Shown here: positions 53,159-63,336 of the stretch, piece after piece | Layout: each line of letters starts with the position of its first letter | How positions within the stretch are numbered: the stretch's first letter is position 1 | Source: Rusavskia elegans | Taxonomy: Eukaryota > Ascomycota > Lecanoromycetes > Teloschistales > Teloschistaceae | Direction of reading: 5' to 3' | NCBI GenBank assembly: GCA_011316305.1 | Contig: SAUG01000018.1 | Location: 1-64,000 of the forward strand | DNA: 64,000 bases | Program-made: the position numbers and the translations under genes | The notes under the pieces: model-generated | Seen by the model: only the letters and a program-made list of their open reading frames with translations | The model's database searches: none | What the model was told of the DNA's origin: nothing

Positions 53159-55908
53159 TCATGTATTGCCGGAGGCGACGGCCTCAATCTTCGGTCCAAA
53201 GGCACCCCACGCTGGAATCTGGGTGTCTTTTACAGGCACAAGTCTCTCCACCCAAACCACAAGCTGGCCGTCATCGTCTCCCACAATCATATAGTTTTGA
53301 CGCTGACTGTTGTGGACCCTGCTCTTGACCCCAAGCACCGCAGGTTGTCCAAATTTTTGGCGGCTCCATAGCTCCAAAATCTTGGCGAGTTGATGAGGGT
53401 CTTGCTCGAAACCGTCGGGTGCTTCTCTCCGTGCGGCGGCGATCTGAGCAGCGTTCATGGGATATTTACAGATGTCCTGCAAATGGGTAACGGTGAGATC
53501 GTTTATATCATGTTGGAGCCTCAACGAGGCAACAAGGCAATGTAATCCCTTTTTTGCTCCCCTGCATGTTTCCGATTTTGATTTGCCGTTGGGAAAGGCA
53601 GTCAGGTAAGCGATTTTCGCTGCCAACTCGGAATTGGTGTGGATTGCAGCCGGTGGTTGGACGACAGGAATTGGTTGGACGACAGGAGCGGGTTGGCCGT
53701 TCGTCTGACTACTCGTGCGGACGGCTTCCAGCTCTTCGTTCAGTTTGTGCTTTTCCTGGAGAGCTTTACTGAGAGCTTTCCGAGAATTCTCCTGCTGTTC
53801 CTCCAGCTGAGTTATCCGCTTCTTATCTTTTTCTGAGCCAGTCTCGAGGTGTTTGAACTCCTCACTCAAGCCGTCGAACAGGACTTGCAGATTTTGGAGT
53901 TTCCCAGTGCTGTCTTGCTGCGTCGATGACCCGGATTGGAGCTCTTTAACTTGTGCTTCCAAATTATTGCACCTAGTGAACAGCCCCAGACCTTCTTCCA
54001 TCAACAAGGGACGTTCGTTGGTAAGCCGAGTATGTTGTTCCAATATCTGTGCCCATCCAGAAGCAAGGAGGTGTCGATAGACAGCTTCACAGACATCCTG
54101 GGGTATTTGTCCAAGTCCAATATGAGATGTCGAAATTTCCGGAAGCTTGGGCTTAGCCTCAATGATTTCATCTTTAGCCTTCAATTGGGCGCGAAGTGCT
54201 GTGTTGTCACTTTGTAATTCATTGATCCTTGATGTGTGTTCTTCGCAGGGTGCTCTGGCCTGTTCAAGCTGCGTCCCAAGTTCCGTGATTTGCTGTGTGG
54301 CTTGTCCCACATAGGTGCTGTGCTGTAATCGCTGGTCGAGCAACGTATTCGCAAGGTTCCCGCGAGCCTGGAAGGACGATGCCCACCGGGTAGCCGAGAT
54401 GCTGACCTCCCTTTGAGCTTCCTGCCGTATGTAGGTCACGGTATTTTTGCACTGCCGCTCCGTTATGAATTTGCTCCAATATGTATTCTCGTACAACTTT
54501 TTGTACTTGTTCCTTTCCCCTTCGGTGGTTCCAATCTCTTCATTCAGAGACGTGATCTGGGTTTCTTGTTCTTCGATGTGAGAATTCTTTTCTTTCATCT
54601 CCCTGTCATGGACATCGCATTTAGCTTTGTGTACAACGGCCATCTTGTCAATCATCTTCTGCTTCTGAGACTCGCGGCTCTGGTGATGAATTTCGTACAA
54701 ACCTTGAACCAAGTAGAGTAAGGCTTCGATTGTGAACATCGCTATGTTCATCATGAAGCCCCTGAAGTCCTGGGTACAGCACCAACAACCGGTAGCAACC
54801 AGCACATGAGAGCTCCAATCCCAGATTTTACCAAGAAATGCCCACAGGCATATACACATGGACAAAGACTTGAACCATAGGTCCTGTTGAGCTTGCCAGT
54901 CCATGAACTTCCATTTGGCTACAGCGACGATGGCTAGACCCAAAATACCCGCTATGAGAAGTGTGAGAAGCCAGTGGGTCTTGAGTGCGAATAGGGCTGC
55001 AACCATGCTCTGTTCAAAGGGATGTAGCCTGCCACATTGATCAGCAAGTTCCTAAGACGGAAAGCAGGATTCATGACGAACCATTCTTGGACGAAATCCC
55101 CACATTGCCGAAGTAGGTAGAACAAACAAGCGAGCATATCCCAAGTACCCTTTGTAAGATAAGTGAAGATTCCATCGTCATTGTCTTTGACTGGATCAAA
55201 CACCCTGGTACCAACATGACAGACAGCCATGCCGCCGATGAAGGTACAAAATTGGCTCTTGAGGACTCGAGGCGTTTTTGCGACCGCCCATTTCCAAGCT
55301 CGGTGAACACGGTGAAGCCAGAGTCGTAAGGTGTCTCCGTGTCTTGGAATTTCGGTATTACCGTGTGCCATGGTGCTACTACAGTCTGAACAGATGTCAG
55401 TATCACTATTACAAGGTGACGGTCGAGGATCGCAGGAAGTCAACTTACTATCGTCATTGCCTGTGTTAGGTAACAAAGGAATGAAGGGACGTTGACGAAG
55501 TGGCAGGCAAACAGGCGAGAGAAGACCCTGATAGCGCGAGAAGCCAAGGCAAAGACCGATGACAGCCAAAGAACAGATGAGGCAAAGGAAGTAACCAAAA
55601 ATAACCCAGTCGAAGGAGGCTGTGGAGGCTGGGATGTCGAAGCTGGTCCGAGGACTCTGGCTTGACAGGGTTGTTTTGCTGGCAGCCGGGAACGATGTTC
55701 GAATTGGGGTAAAGATCTTTTCCATGGGCACGCAATTGGCGATTGCAGTGATGTTGTGGCCATAGATGGCTTTCTCGGTGGTGATTATCTTCACGACTTT
55801 TGTGATCTTGTGAGTATCTGCACCTTTAGCAAGCTGGAAGTAGGGAAGAATATACTCGAGAGCCCTAGCGGACAGCTGGCTCCAGACTGTCATCATGCGA
55901 GATGCCAT
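53159..55908 (-). CDS. Unknown membrane coiled-coil protein with one OTU-like domain
   Basis: I do not recognise this gene; it is a paralogue of its two neighbours. Exons 55908-55449, 55385-55082 and 55028-53159 give 877 residues. It opens MASRMMTVWSQLSARALEYI, then ITKVVKIITTEKAIYGHNIT. Membrane segments: FDWVIFGYFLCLICSLAVIGL, FCTFIGGMAVCHVG, LLTLLIAGILGLAIVAV and a weaker one near FMMNIAMFTIEALLYLV. A coiled coil of about 350 residues follows. The C-terminal domain (from about 735) shows KKGLHCLVASLRLQ, LTVTHLQDIC, DPHQLAKILELWSRQ and QLVVWVERL, and aligns with the first domain of the 47866-51595 protein. The Cys of HCLVAS is three residues after the expected catalytic position, and the His motif is replaced (AWGAF), so it is probably inactive. 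Introns of 63 and 53 bases match the paralogues in phase. Confidence 0.6.
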
Positions 55909-57312
55909 GAGGACCGATTCTTTGCCCTTAAGGGCTTATGGAGAGTGTTGATGTAGACAGTAGGTCGGGAAAGAGTAATCTGCGAATGGGCGTGGATGGG
56001 GATTGACAACGAATAGGATTCAAGACTGTGTTGATCAACTTGCGATGATATAAGAAGGATTATGTAGCTATTCAGTTATGGATGAGTGTGAAGCTTTGAT
56101 TAGGAGATGATATTGCAGAGTAGTATTACAGCGTTTTAGGCTATGGTCGAGTATGGGAGAAGGATGGGAACTGGTCGAGGAAAATCCGCGTTAAATCTTG
56201 CTGTGGGCGCTAATCCCAGCCTCTTGAAAATTTTTGTTGAGCGTGGAGGTTGCCAGGACTCGGGTAAGATTGGGGGAGGTTACGTAGGTGGGCCAGCGGG
56301 ATGATGTCCTGCGCAGAAGTGTTGGATGTTTTAGGGGAACGATTGTGTTGATTTGTGAACTTGATATGGAAACAACATGCACTCTTTCTTGACTTTGAAT
56401 GAGTTCAGCTTGAGAAGGGTATGTAATAGCTGGAGTAGTATATAGGAGAAAGGGATCAAAGAAAGGACTACAAGAATATATCGTGTACGGACACGAGATC
56501 CAGTGAGACATTACATCCAACGACCGACTGTCTTCTGGCTTAGAACCTGTTGACCAGGCTATCCCACGCACTATGTTACCAGACGCTGCACAATTTAGTC
56601 TTCGTCTGAGATCATCGCAACGGAACGCAGTCTTTTCCTTCTCGAGACATGCTGGGAAACAACGTCAGCGACACCCCCTGGGCAGCAAGGAAGGGTCGAG
56701 ATATCCAAAACATTAAGGCGAGATCTAGCCAGCTACAATGGATGCCTATTGATTATAGCCAATTAACCACCACTTCGTTGTGGAACAAGATTGGTACGAA
56801 AAGGTGTGTCGTTGCCGTTCGTCGAAATGACGTGGCATTAGAAGCGTCTTCCAGCACGCGCCCTCTCTACCCTCAAAAACCTTATCCTGACATCTTGCCT
56901 CAACTCCTCCATTATAGTTTGGAGTTCACCTCAATATGGACGTCACTGCTAAGGTCAAGCAGCTGATGCCGCGATCACTTTGAGTATTGATGGGTGGAAA
57001 AAAGAAGAAGTGAGCTAGACTTGACCATTGACGGCATAATATCATACAGGTATGAAGCCTCTGTTGAACACAAGCACAGTCAGAGACGCCATTCGCTTCT
57101 CATAATTGAAGGGGAGTCAACCATGTGGAAGCTATTTCAGCATACATTCAATGACTCATGACTTTATCTCCTGTAATCAAAGTACATCGCAGTACATCGC
57201 GATACAATGGCAACGTAATAGCAACGCAATGAAAACGCAAAAAAAACAAGAACGCAAGCACCCACAGCGGTGGTGTGTATCAGAATCCAACAAGTTCCAG
57301 CTCCGACTCGAG
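55909..57312. promoter_or_regulatory. Upstream region of the 53159-55908 gene
   Basis: About 1.4 kb with no supportable gene. It holds a GGGGAACGATTG motif at 56334-56345 that matches the one upstream of the 47866-51595 gene. A plus-strand frame at 56649-56966 has no supporting features. Confidence 0.4.
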
Positions 57313-57618
57313 TCATCCAAGATTATCCCCGCTCTCTCGTAATCCGAACGAAATCCTCCTCAGTGTTTCGGTGCATTCCACGCAGATAGGCAGCCACGGA
57401 CCAAACGCAACCAAGACTGCCAAAGCGCCCTCAGGAAGTTTATACATATCGTTGGTTATGGTTCGACCAGCATGGCACTCGAATCTTTCATCCACATGTC
57501 TGCCTGCCTGCTCGCTAATGCGGGTTTGGATGAAGGAGCACTGGTCGTCCACTAGTTGACAGGTCTTCGAAGCACCATTCGAGGCCATCGAACTTTCTTC
57601 GGCAGAAATGGTGACCAT
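57313..57618 (-). CDS. Possible small downstream ORF of the third paralogue
   Basis: A 101-codon minus-strand frame starting at an ATG (MVTISAEESSMASNG). It has ordinary composition, five cysteines and a hydrophobic segment (LAVLVAFGPWLPICV). It sits where the other paralogues have a conserved downstream block, but I cannot align it to that block. It could be a small gene, a 3' exon of the 57850-60803 gene, or chance. Confidence 0.25.
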   Translation of the reverse strand: MVTISAEESSMASNGASKTCQLVDDQCSFIQTRISEQAGRHVDERFECHAGRTITNDMYKLPEGALAVLVAFGPWLPICVECTETLRRISFGLRESGDNLG

Positions 57619-57849
57619 CTTCTCGATTCCAACTCATCCTCCTGGCAATAGCAAGATTAGTGTGGTCTGTAGAGGATATTGAGCGTGTCACCCACCTGTT
57701 TCAAATCTCCCCAATCCGACTCACCATGGGGATGTCCTGAAACCTCCATATCCGCTTCCAGACCGAGACCACTGAGCTCTGCGAACCCAGGGCCGTGGTC
57801 CTGTGTGCTTGCTTCCATAAAACAGCGATGATTCGGATTCTTCCTTCTT

Positions 57850-60803
57850 CTACGAGCTTGGTATGTGGTTCCGCATGCCACTATAGTGTGCGAGGAGATT
57901 GTTCCCGCCGGCTCCATTGTGGTGCAACCAGACCACGATACGTTCTGGATCATCGTCATGCTTGCCACCTAAAAGTTGCGGCAGCCTATATCCCTGCTCC
58001 AGGGGTTCTCCCTGCGGGTTATCCTTGAGCGCTCTTTCGCAAGACTGATACTTTTCGAGATAGCCAATCTGGAACTTGAGATCGTGTTTGGTGCTAGCCC
58101 AGTGGTCCAAGGCTACGGCGACCTCTTCTATCCGAAAATAGCCCTTGTGATCGATAAGGCCGACCGCCACCTCGTCCGAGTAACCCATGTCCGTGTACAT
58201 GGTAAGATATTTCTGCTGTACATCGTCTGACTCAAAGGCCTCCAGCAAGTCCTCACAAGAAGGTACGGGTAAAATCCGACCTGTTCCAGCAAGGTTCATG
58301 GCTTCCATTGACTCGATGACAGCGTAAAAGCCACACTGTGCGTCTGTGCTGGCTGTCGGAAGGATATCAAATCCTTGGGGGAAACTTTGATTGAATGATG
58401 CAAAGGCTTTATTTGGCGGTTTTGCGGCCTCTTCGGCATGACATTTGAGCTCTGCATGCGCAGCACCGAGTTCCTGTTCAAGCTTTTCGACCAGTCCAGA
58501 GTTTACATCGAGTGAGCCCCGAAGTCTCTGCAGCTGCTCGCTGAGTGTGGCTACAGTCCTTTCAGCATTTTCAGCGCGTGAAGTCAGATGAACTTTGTCA
58601 ATCTTTGCCTGGTCAAGAGCGCGTGAATTTTGTAGCTTGCAAGAGTCGTGCGCTTCCTTGAGGTTCATGTACATGACTTTGAGAGGCAAATAATTCTTGT
58701 CTGGCTTCAGCTTTCGATGAGTCTCGGAATGTCGAGTGGTATGCGGTAGCTTGGATACACCGCTTCCCTGCATCTTGGGATGTCGAAAGCGGGAAGCGAC
58801 CATTCCAGTGCAGGGTAGCCATTCGTTTCGGCGCTCGACCTCCTTTGGTGGTCCATTGGCGATAGTATTGGCTTTACCAAAGTCGTCGCTGGACTTGGTA
58901 AGATCAGCAAGCGCAGTTTTCAATCTAGCTGAGGTTTCCTTCTGGTCTTCCAATTTTGCGTCTCTGTCTTTCAGGTCAGCCGTCAAAAGCTCGATTTTGC
59001 TTTGGAGGTCAACCCGATCCTTCCCCTGCTCGAGACATTCCAAAGGGGTTTTTGCTTTGGTTCCAAGGGCGTGGACTGATGATTTCATGTCAGAGTCGAA
59101 TGTACCTTTACCATGGGTGGTGGCGAGATCCCTATCTTGTCGAATCGTACGCGATCTGGTTGATGTACTCAAATGCTCGATGTTCTTGTGTGGTGGACCA
59201 ACATCACTCTGCACTGTTAATTGTCCGACAGCTCTTTGATCCTGTTCTCGCTGGTTGCGAAGTTCTTCGTAAAGACTCTGGTAGTCTATGGTCTCTCCAT
59301 GAGGATCATCGTTGCGATCCTGATGTTTGGCAATCTTCACTTCATGGTGTGTGTTGCCATCAACAAGTTGATTGTTTTGGTCGTTGAGCTTCCTTTTATG
59401 ATCGTCCACCTTTTCGATTTTGCAGCTGATCCGGAGCTTGTAGGTGATACCAACCTCCACGAAGCCGTTCTTGACAGTATCCCATGCAAACAGACGGTGG
59501 CAGAGCTCTGCGACAACGCAAATGATGCTGTAGCAGACAAGACCGACCATCGCTGCGTATCCAATAAGTGGCCTGCCAATGAAGAGATCGAGCAGTTGGT
59601 GAGGCCAAAACATGACAGCTATCTGCCACACTTGATCTGCAACCCAGGAACTGTGCTCTGGGAGGGATTGGATAGACGACGCCAGAGGCCACGTGAGCAA
59701 TCCAAATAGCAACAGTGCAATAGCTCCCCAGAATGAATCGAACAATTCCACGATCAACCATTCGCAGATGCATGTAAGGATACGTTCTCTATTGACCGTC
59801 AGCAGAACTTATCAGGGATTAGTACAAGCTTCACGGACCCTTTTTGGAGAGCTTCCCAGCATCCAAACAAAAATGCATCTTTGAAATCCAGGATCTGATC
59901 GAAAGAACGATTCATCAAAGCGACGACAGCGAGCAATCCATTCACGACGTGAGGACCAGTGACCCAGAGCACGACCAGAAGAAAGCTCAGAACTGCACCC
60001 TGTACGGATTTGTGAGCGAAGAAGTCTTTGAGTCCGCGTACAACGGCATGTATCCAGACATTCAGAGCATATGAAACAAGCGATGGTTGGCGGAGCTGAC
60101 GTGTTTCAACAGCGAGTCCGGAAAGGCGTGTTCGCGTAATGCGACAAAGGCATTGCCGGCATTGGTGGAAGTTTCGACGGCGAAGCCGGCGGCGAATGAC
60201 AAAGCGTTCTCCCAGTTGGAAATAGTGAGGCGATGTCTTTCGCGCGGGGTTAATCGCACAAGACCGGTATTTCAAGCGAGAGGGTAAAGGACCGATGCCG
60301 GATTTTTCAGATAAACAATAGCCAGCTGGAACCATGTAAGCTGAGTTCAAGCACTTTCGGGATCAGAAAATGGGCTTACAGATCGCTTTACCGAGCAGAT
60401 AATCAAAGGCATCACGAGCATGACCGGAGTAACAGACCAAGAGGAGGATACCAAATGCAAGAAGGATCAAAAGAATCGCAGAAAAAAGCAAATATCGGGA
60501 GAGAATGTTGATGTAGTATGGGGTTGACGAGCCAGTATCGCCATCCGCAAACCACACTGAAACAGGCCCATTGACCGAAATCGGTGACGGAGCCATGGCC
60601 CAGGGCATTGCTATAGTTATCCTATTCGAAGCTACCGTCATGTCCGGCGCTGGAAGTATCTTGAGAGGTGGTGGCGGAAAAAGGTCAATCAGTGCTCGTG
60701 TTCCTGTCCACTCGATTAACATTGGGATGGGGGTATCGACGTCCCGAAACCACGCAAGAATGGCGTGGACCAGGTGTGTAGACCATCGGCGTAGCGACGC
60801 CAT
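57850..60803 (-). CDS. Unknown membrane coiled-coil protein with OTU-like domain retaining Cys and His
   Basis: I do not recognise this gene; it is the third paralogue. Exons 60803-60380, 60325-59839 and 59788-57850 give 949 residues, with introns of 54 and 50 bases in the same phases (1 and 2) as the other two genes. The N-terminus is MASLRRWSTHLVHAILAWF. Membrane segments: YLLFSAILLILLAFGILLLVC, GAVLSFLLVVLWVTG, FWGAIALLLFGLLTWPL and YAAMVGLVCYSIICVV. A coiled coil follows. The C-terminal domain aligns with the second domain of the 47866-51595 protein: FPQGFDIL, DAQCGFYAV, LPVPSCEDLLEAF, IVVWLHHNG and LLAHYSGMR. Cys (about 789) and His (about 938) sit where papain/OTU-like enzymes have their catalytic pair, so this copy could be active. 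Protease activity is inference. It is divergent from the 2EXR-type gene at 61527. Confidence 0.6.
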
Positions 60804-61526
60804 ATTGACGTTTGTCGCACAAAAGTCAACGTGGCGTGGATTCGGGAGGGTTCGAGTTGTACGAACTCCTGGTAGAGCAAACTCTTTCCAGAGCAGTGCC
60901 TTAGCTCAGCTGGTCCAACCGAACGTACGATTTGCAAAGGCTGCAAGTTGGATGTCTGGCCAACAAAATTGATGGGCTGGAAGCCGTCTCAGAAGACGGA
61001 AAGACTATACTGATATAAGATACGCTTTGGTGGTATGGTGACTTGTCGCAATCTTGCAACGTGCATTGGTAAGCAAGAACGATGAGTTGTGCGCAGCATC
61101 ACTCAAGCTAATTAATTAGCTTGAGTGATGAGGGCGAAAGATGACGACGTTGTCTGTTGAATGGGGAAGATCTATGCAAATGTTATGTTGATCGTACCAT
61201 CAACAGTCCAGGGATCCTGAAGACTTTCGGCCCTTTACTCGTACAAATCGTCTCCGGGCGGGGGATCCTTTGATTTAGGAACAATTACGTTCTAGAATCA
61301 ACAGTTTCTTTGTTTCTCAGCTGACGACAGAGGAGAACATCACTTCTGGCATATCAACTCTCCTACCGGTAACTCTCAAACTGCGAGCAAGTCGTCCATT
61401 ACCTGACGATCTTAGAAATGGAAAGCCTTGCCAAAGTATGAGCTCCAGCCAGCGCCTTTGCATCAATTCGAATCCTTCTCTCCTGGATCAAGCCTCCGCC
61501 CTGAACACTTTGTGAGCATAAACAGT
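60804..61526. promoter_or_regulatory. Divergent promoter, third OTU-like paralogue / 2EXR gene
   Basis: The 723 bp between divergent starts. It contains a perfect 34-bp palindrome at 61097-61130 (annotated separately) and an AGGAACAATTA sequence at 61277-61287 that resembles the GGGGAACRATTG motif upstream of the other two paralogues. Confidence 0.5.
61097..61130. promoter_or_regulatory. Perfect 34-bp palindrome
   Basis: The half-site CATCACTCAAGCTAATT is followed directly by its exact reverse complement. There is no spacer. It sits roughly midway in the divergent promoter, 294 bp from one start codon and 397 bp from the other. It could be a dimeric regulator site or a cruciform. Confidence 0.75.
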
Positions 61527-62546
61527 ATGGAAAGCGATTCTGGCCTGAGAGAAGAGTACAGCTATGACAGTATGGATTGGACACCTAGCCCAACACAAGG
61601 ACAACTCAATCTCGCCGCATGGCTGCCTGGTCGCCCTTTCCAACCTGGTTTAGGCTCGCTCGGCGTTCTACCTCCAGAAATTCGTTCAAAGATATGGGAA
61701 CTAGTCCTGCCACAGACTAATGACTGCTTTGAGCTTGAACCACTGAAAGTCCGGAATTGGACAGTGGTAGATATAGGAAAGGTACGAGCTCAAAATACCT
61801 TGGCTTTGGTAAGGGCGAGCAAGCAACTCTACCAAGAAGTCACTGCACAGTTTTACAAGGACCGCAGTCTGGCTCTCATATTCGCTACTGCTGTCAACAT
61901 CCCAACGTTACGGCAACCAAAGGTTTGGCGACCGTGGTCAAGCATGTTCGGTCTCCATATAAACGGCATCGCCCAAGACCTCTGGTATATGGACTTTGCC
62001 AAATTCACTTCTATCAAGCTTTTGATCGAGCTTCCTCATCCTAGACCGATTGGCCCTGATTATGACTATCCGTGGTTCAGGGTGGGTTCGGTCTCGAGAG
62101 CTCTCAAGAATTGGCAAACGCGTCGGGGCTTACATGTATCCTTGCCAAACATCCAAGCCATACTATACAACCGTGCGCCTTGGAATTCCCTGCGGGGTAT
62201 CAGGATCGACGACATGTACCCGAATCTACAATGTCTACATCATCTTGTACCCGTTTTGCAACCCCTTCGAGATCTTGAGAATGTCAAAGATGCCACTGTA
62301 GAAGCAGACATTGAACTTGATTTCGGATGGGAATGGTTACCGGAGCTTCTAAGCCAAGTTGCGGACGATATGCAGAAGGGTGGTCGGACTAGACCTGGGC
62401 AGCCGCAGTGGCGACAGCGGAACATGGAAGTCGCTTTAGCTCAAAGTAATCTCGAGATTGAGGACTGGCCGGCATGGGCAAAGCTTCCAGGACGACATTT
62501 ACCTATTGGACCCCCAGAGGAGCCTCCAGATGATGGTATCGAATGA
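61527..62546 (+). CDS. 2EXR-type protein, paralogue of the 34045-36258 gene
   Basis: A 339-codon frame from the first in-frame ATG (61527, MESDSGLREEYSYDSMDW). The conserved block starts near residue 33: LPGRPFQPGLGSLGVLPPEI then RSKIWELVLP, followed by RASKQLYQEVTAQFYKDRSLALIF and FAKFTSIKLLIELP. It matches the 34045-36258 protein block by block, including an identical EWLPELLSQVADDMQKGG near 270-287. It lacks the acidic N-terminus, the long C-terminal extension and the tail anchor of that paralogue, so it is probably soluble. An upstream exon from the ATG at 61419 joined at GTATGA is possible. The molecular function of the 2EXR family is not known. Confidence 0.72.
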   Translation: MESDSGLREEYSYDSMDWTPSPTQGQLNLAAWLPGRPFQPGLGSLGVLPPEIRSKIWELVLPQTNDCFELEPLKVRNWTVVDIGKVRAQNTLALVRASKQLYQEVTAQFYKDRSLALIFATAVNIPTLRQPKVWRPWSSMFGLHINGIAQDLWYMDFAKFTSIKLLIELPHPRPIGPDYDYPWFRVGSVSRALKNWQTRRGLHVSLPNIQAILYNRAPWNSLRGIRIDDMYPNLQCLHHLVPVLQPLRDLENVKDATVEADIELDFGWEWLPELLSQVADDMQKGGRTRPGQPQWRQRNMEVALAQSNLEIEDWPAWAKLPGRHLPIGPPEEPPDDGIE

Positions 62547-63336
62547 TCTACGAAGGTTCAGCTCAAATGCTCGACGACCACTTCGAATTTCATGATTTCC
62601 GGTAAGCCCCAACAATCACCGGGGCACCCTTGCAACAGTTATTCAGTCAATCAGTCAATTTCGGAGACTTTAAAAACGAAGTCAACTGTCCTTCGAAGCT
62701 GCAAGGCTGATCTGAAAGTGCAGTCGTATTGAGATATTCTATTCTATGTCTAGGAATGCTACGATAGCTGCCGCTAAGCTGCAGCTTTACCGGCTTTCTA
62801 ATTCTTTCAATTTCCAAAGCTCTATACTACAAGTTTTGACAGTCGGTAATGGCGCAGTGTCTGTGCAATATCAACCGTGTGGCTCGGGAATTAACCCATA
62901 TGATGCTTGACAAATTTGGAGGAATATTCTTTCAGCTCAGCCTGCTTCTTCCTGTACATCCAAGTGTAATGCGATCAATTGTCGGAGAAGCATGGAGACA
63001 GCCCGCGGTAATGATCTTCTGAGATACCGAGGGAACTGATGCTTATTGAAACTGACACTGGTACCGCGCTCATTGCACTGGCCAACTTGTCACGCCCTCA
63101 ACGCTTCTAATGTGGTTATATGCTGAAAAATGAACTTAGCGGTTTTGATAGTCTTCCCAAGACAATATATGATGACCGGGTATGGAGATCACGCATGGTG
63201 AGATATCTCAGTCAACATTTTTGGCAATCAACACTGCGTTACCCAAACAAAGCGGTCCTTCCACCCCCACCATCAGATCTCTGCGCCATATAGATCTTTT
63301 GTCAGCGTCAATACTCTGGTATCTCCGTATTCTGTC
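62547..63336. other. Intergenic region before the right-edge gene
   Basis: About 790 bp with no supportable gene. It should hold the 2EXR 3' end and the promoter of the last gene; the reading frame of that gene also stays open upstream to about 63277, so an extra upstream exon is possible. Confidence 0.4.

Noticed and set aside
57657..57968. Minus-strand 103-codon frame overlapping the end of the third cluster gene
   Set aside because: Its first half lies out of frame over the conserved VVW and HYSGM motifs; the remainder may be 3' exon sequence, but no joining could be supported.
60062..60259. Alternative minus-strand frame (65 codons) in exon 2 of the third cluster gene
   Set aside because: The longer frame at 60325-59839 is open throughout, joins in phase with both flanking introns and carries the expected membrane segment.
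60896..60970. tRNA-like A-box (TTAGCTCAGCTGGT) on the plus strand
   Set aside because: No matching B-box or acceptor-stem pairing could be found at the right distance.
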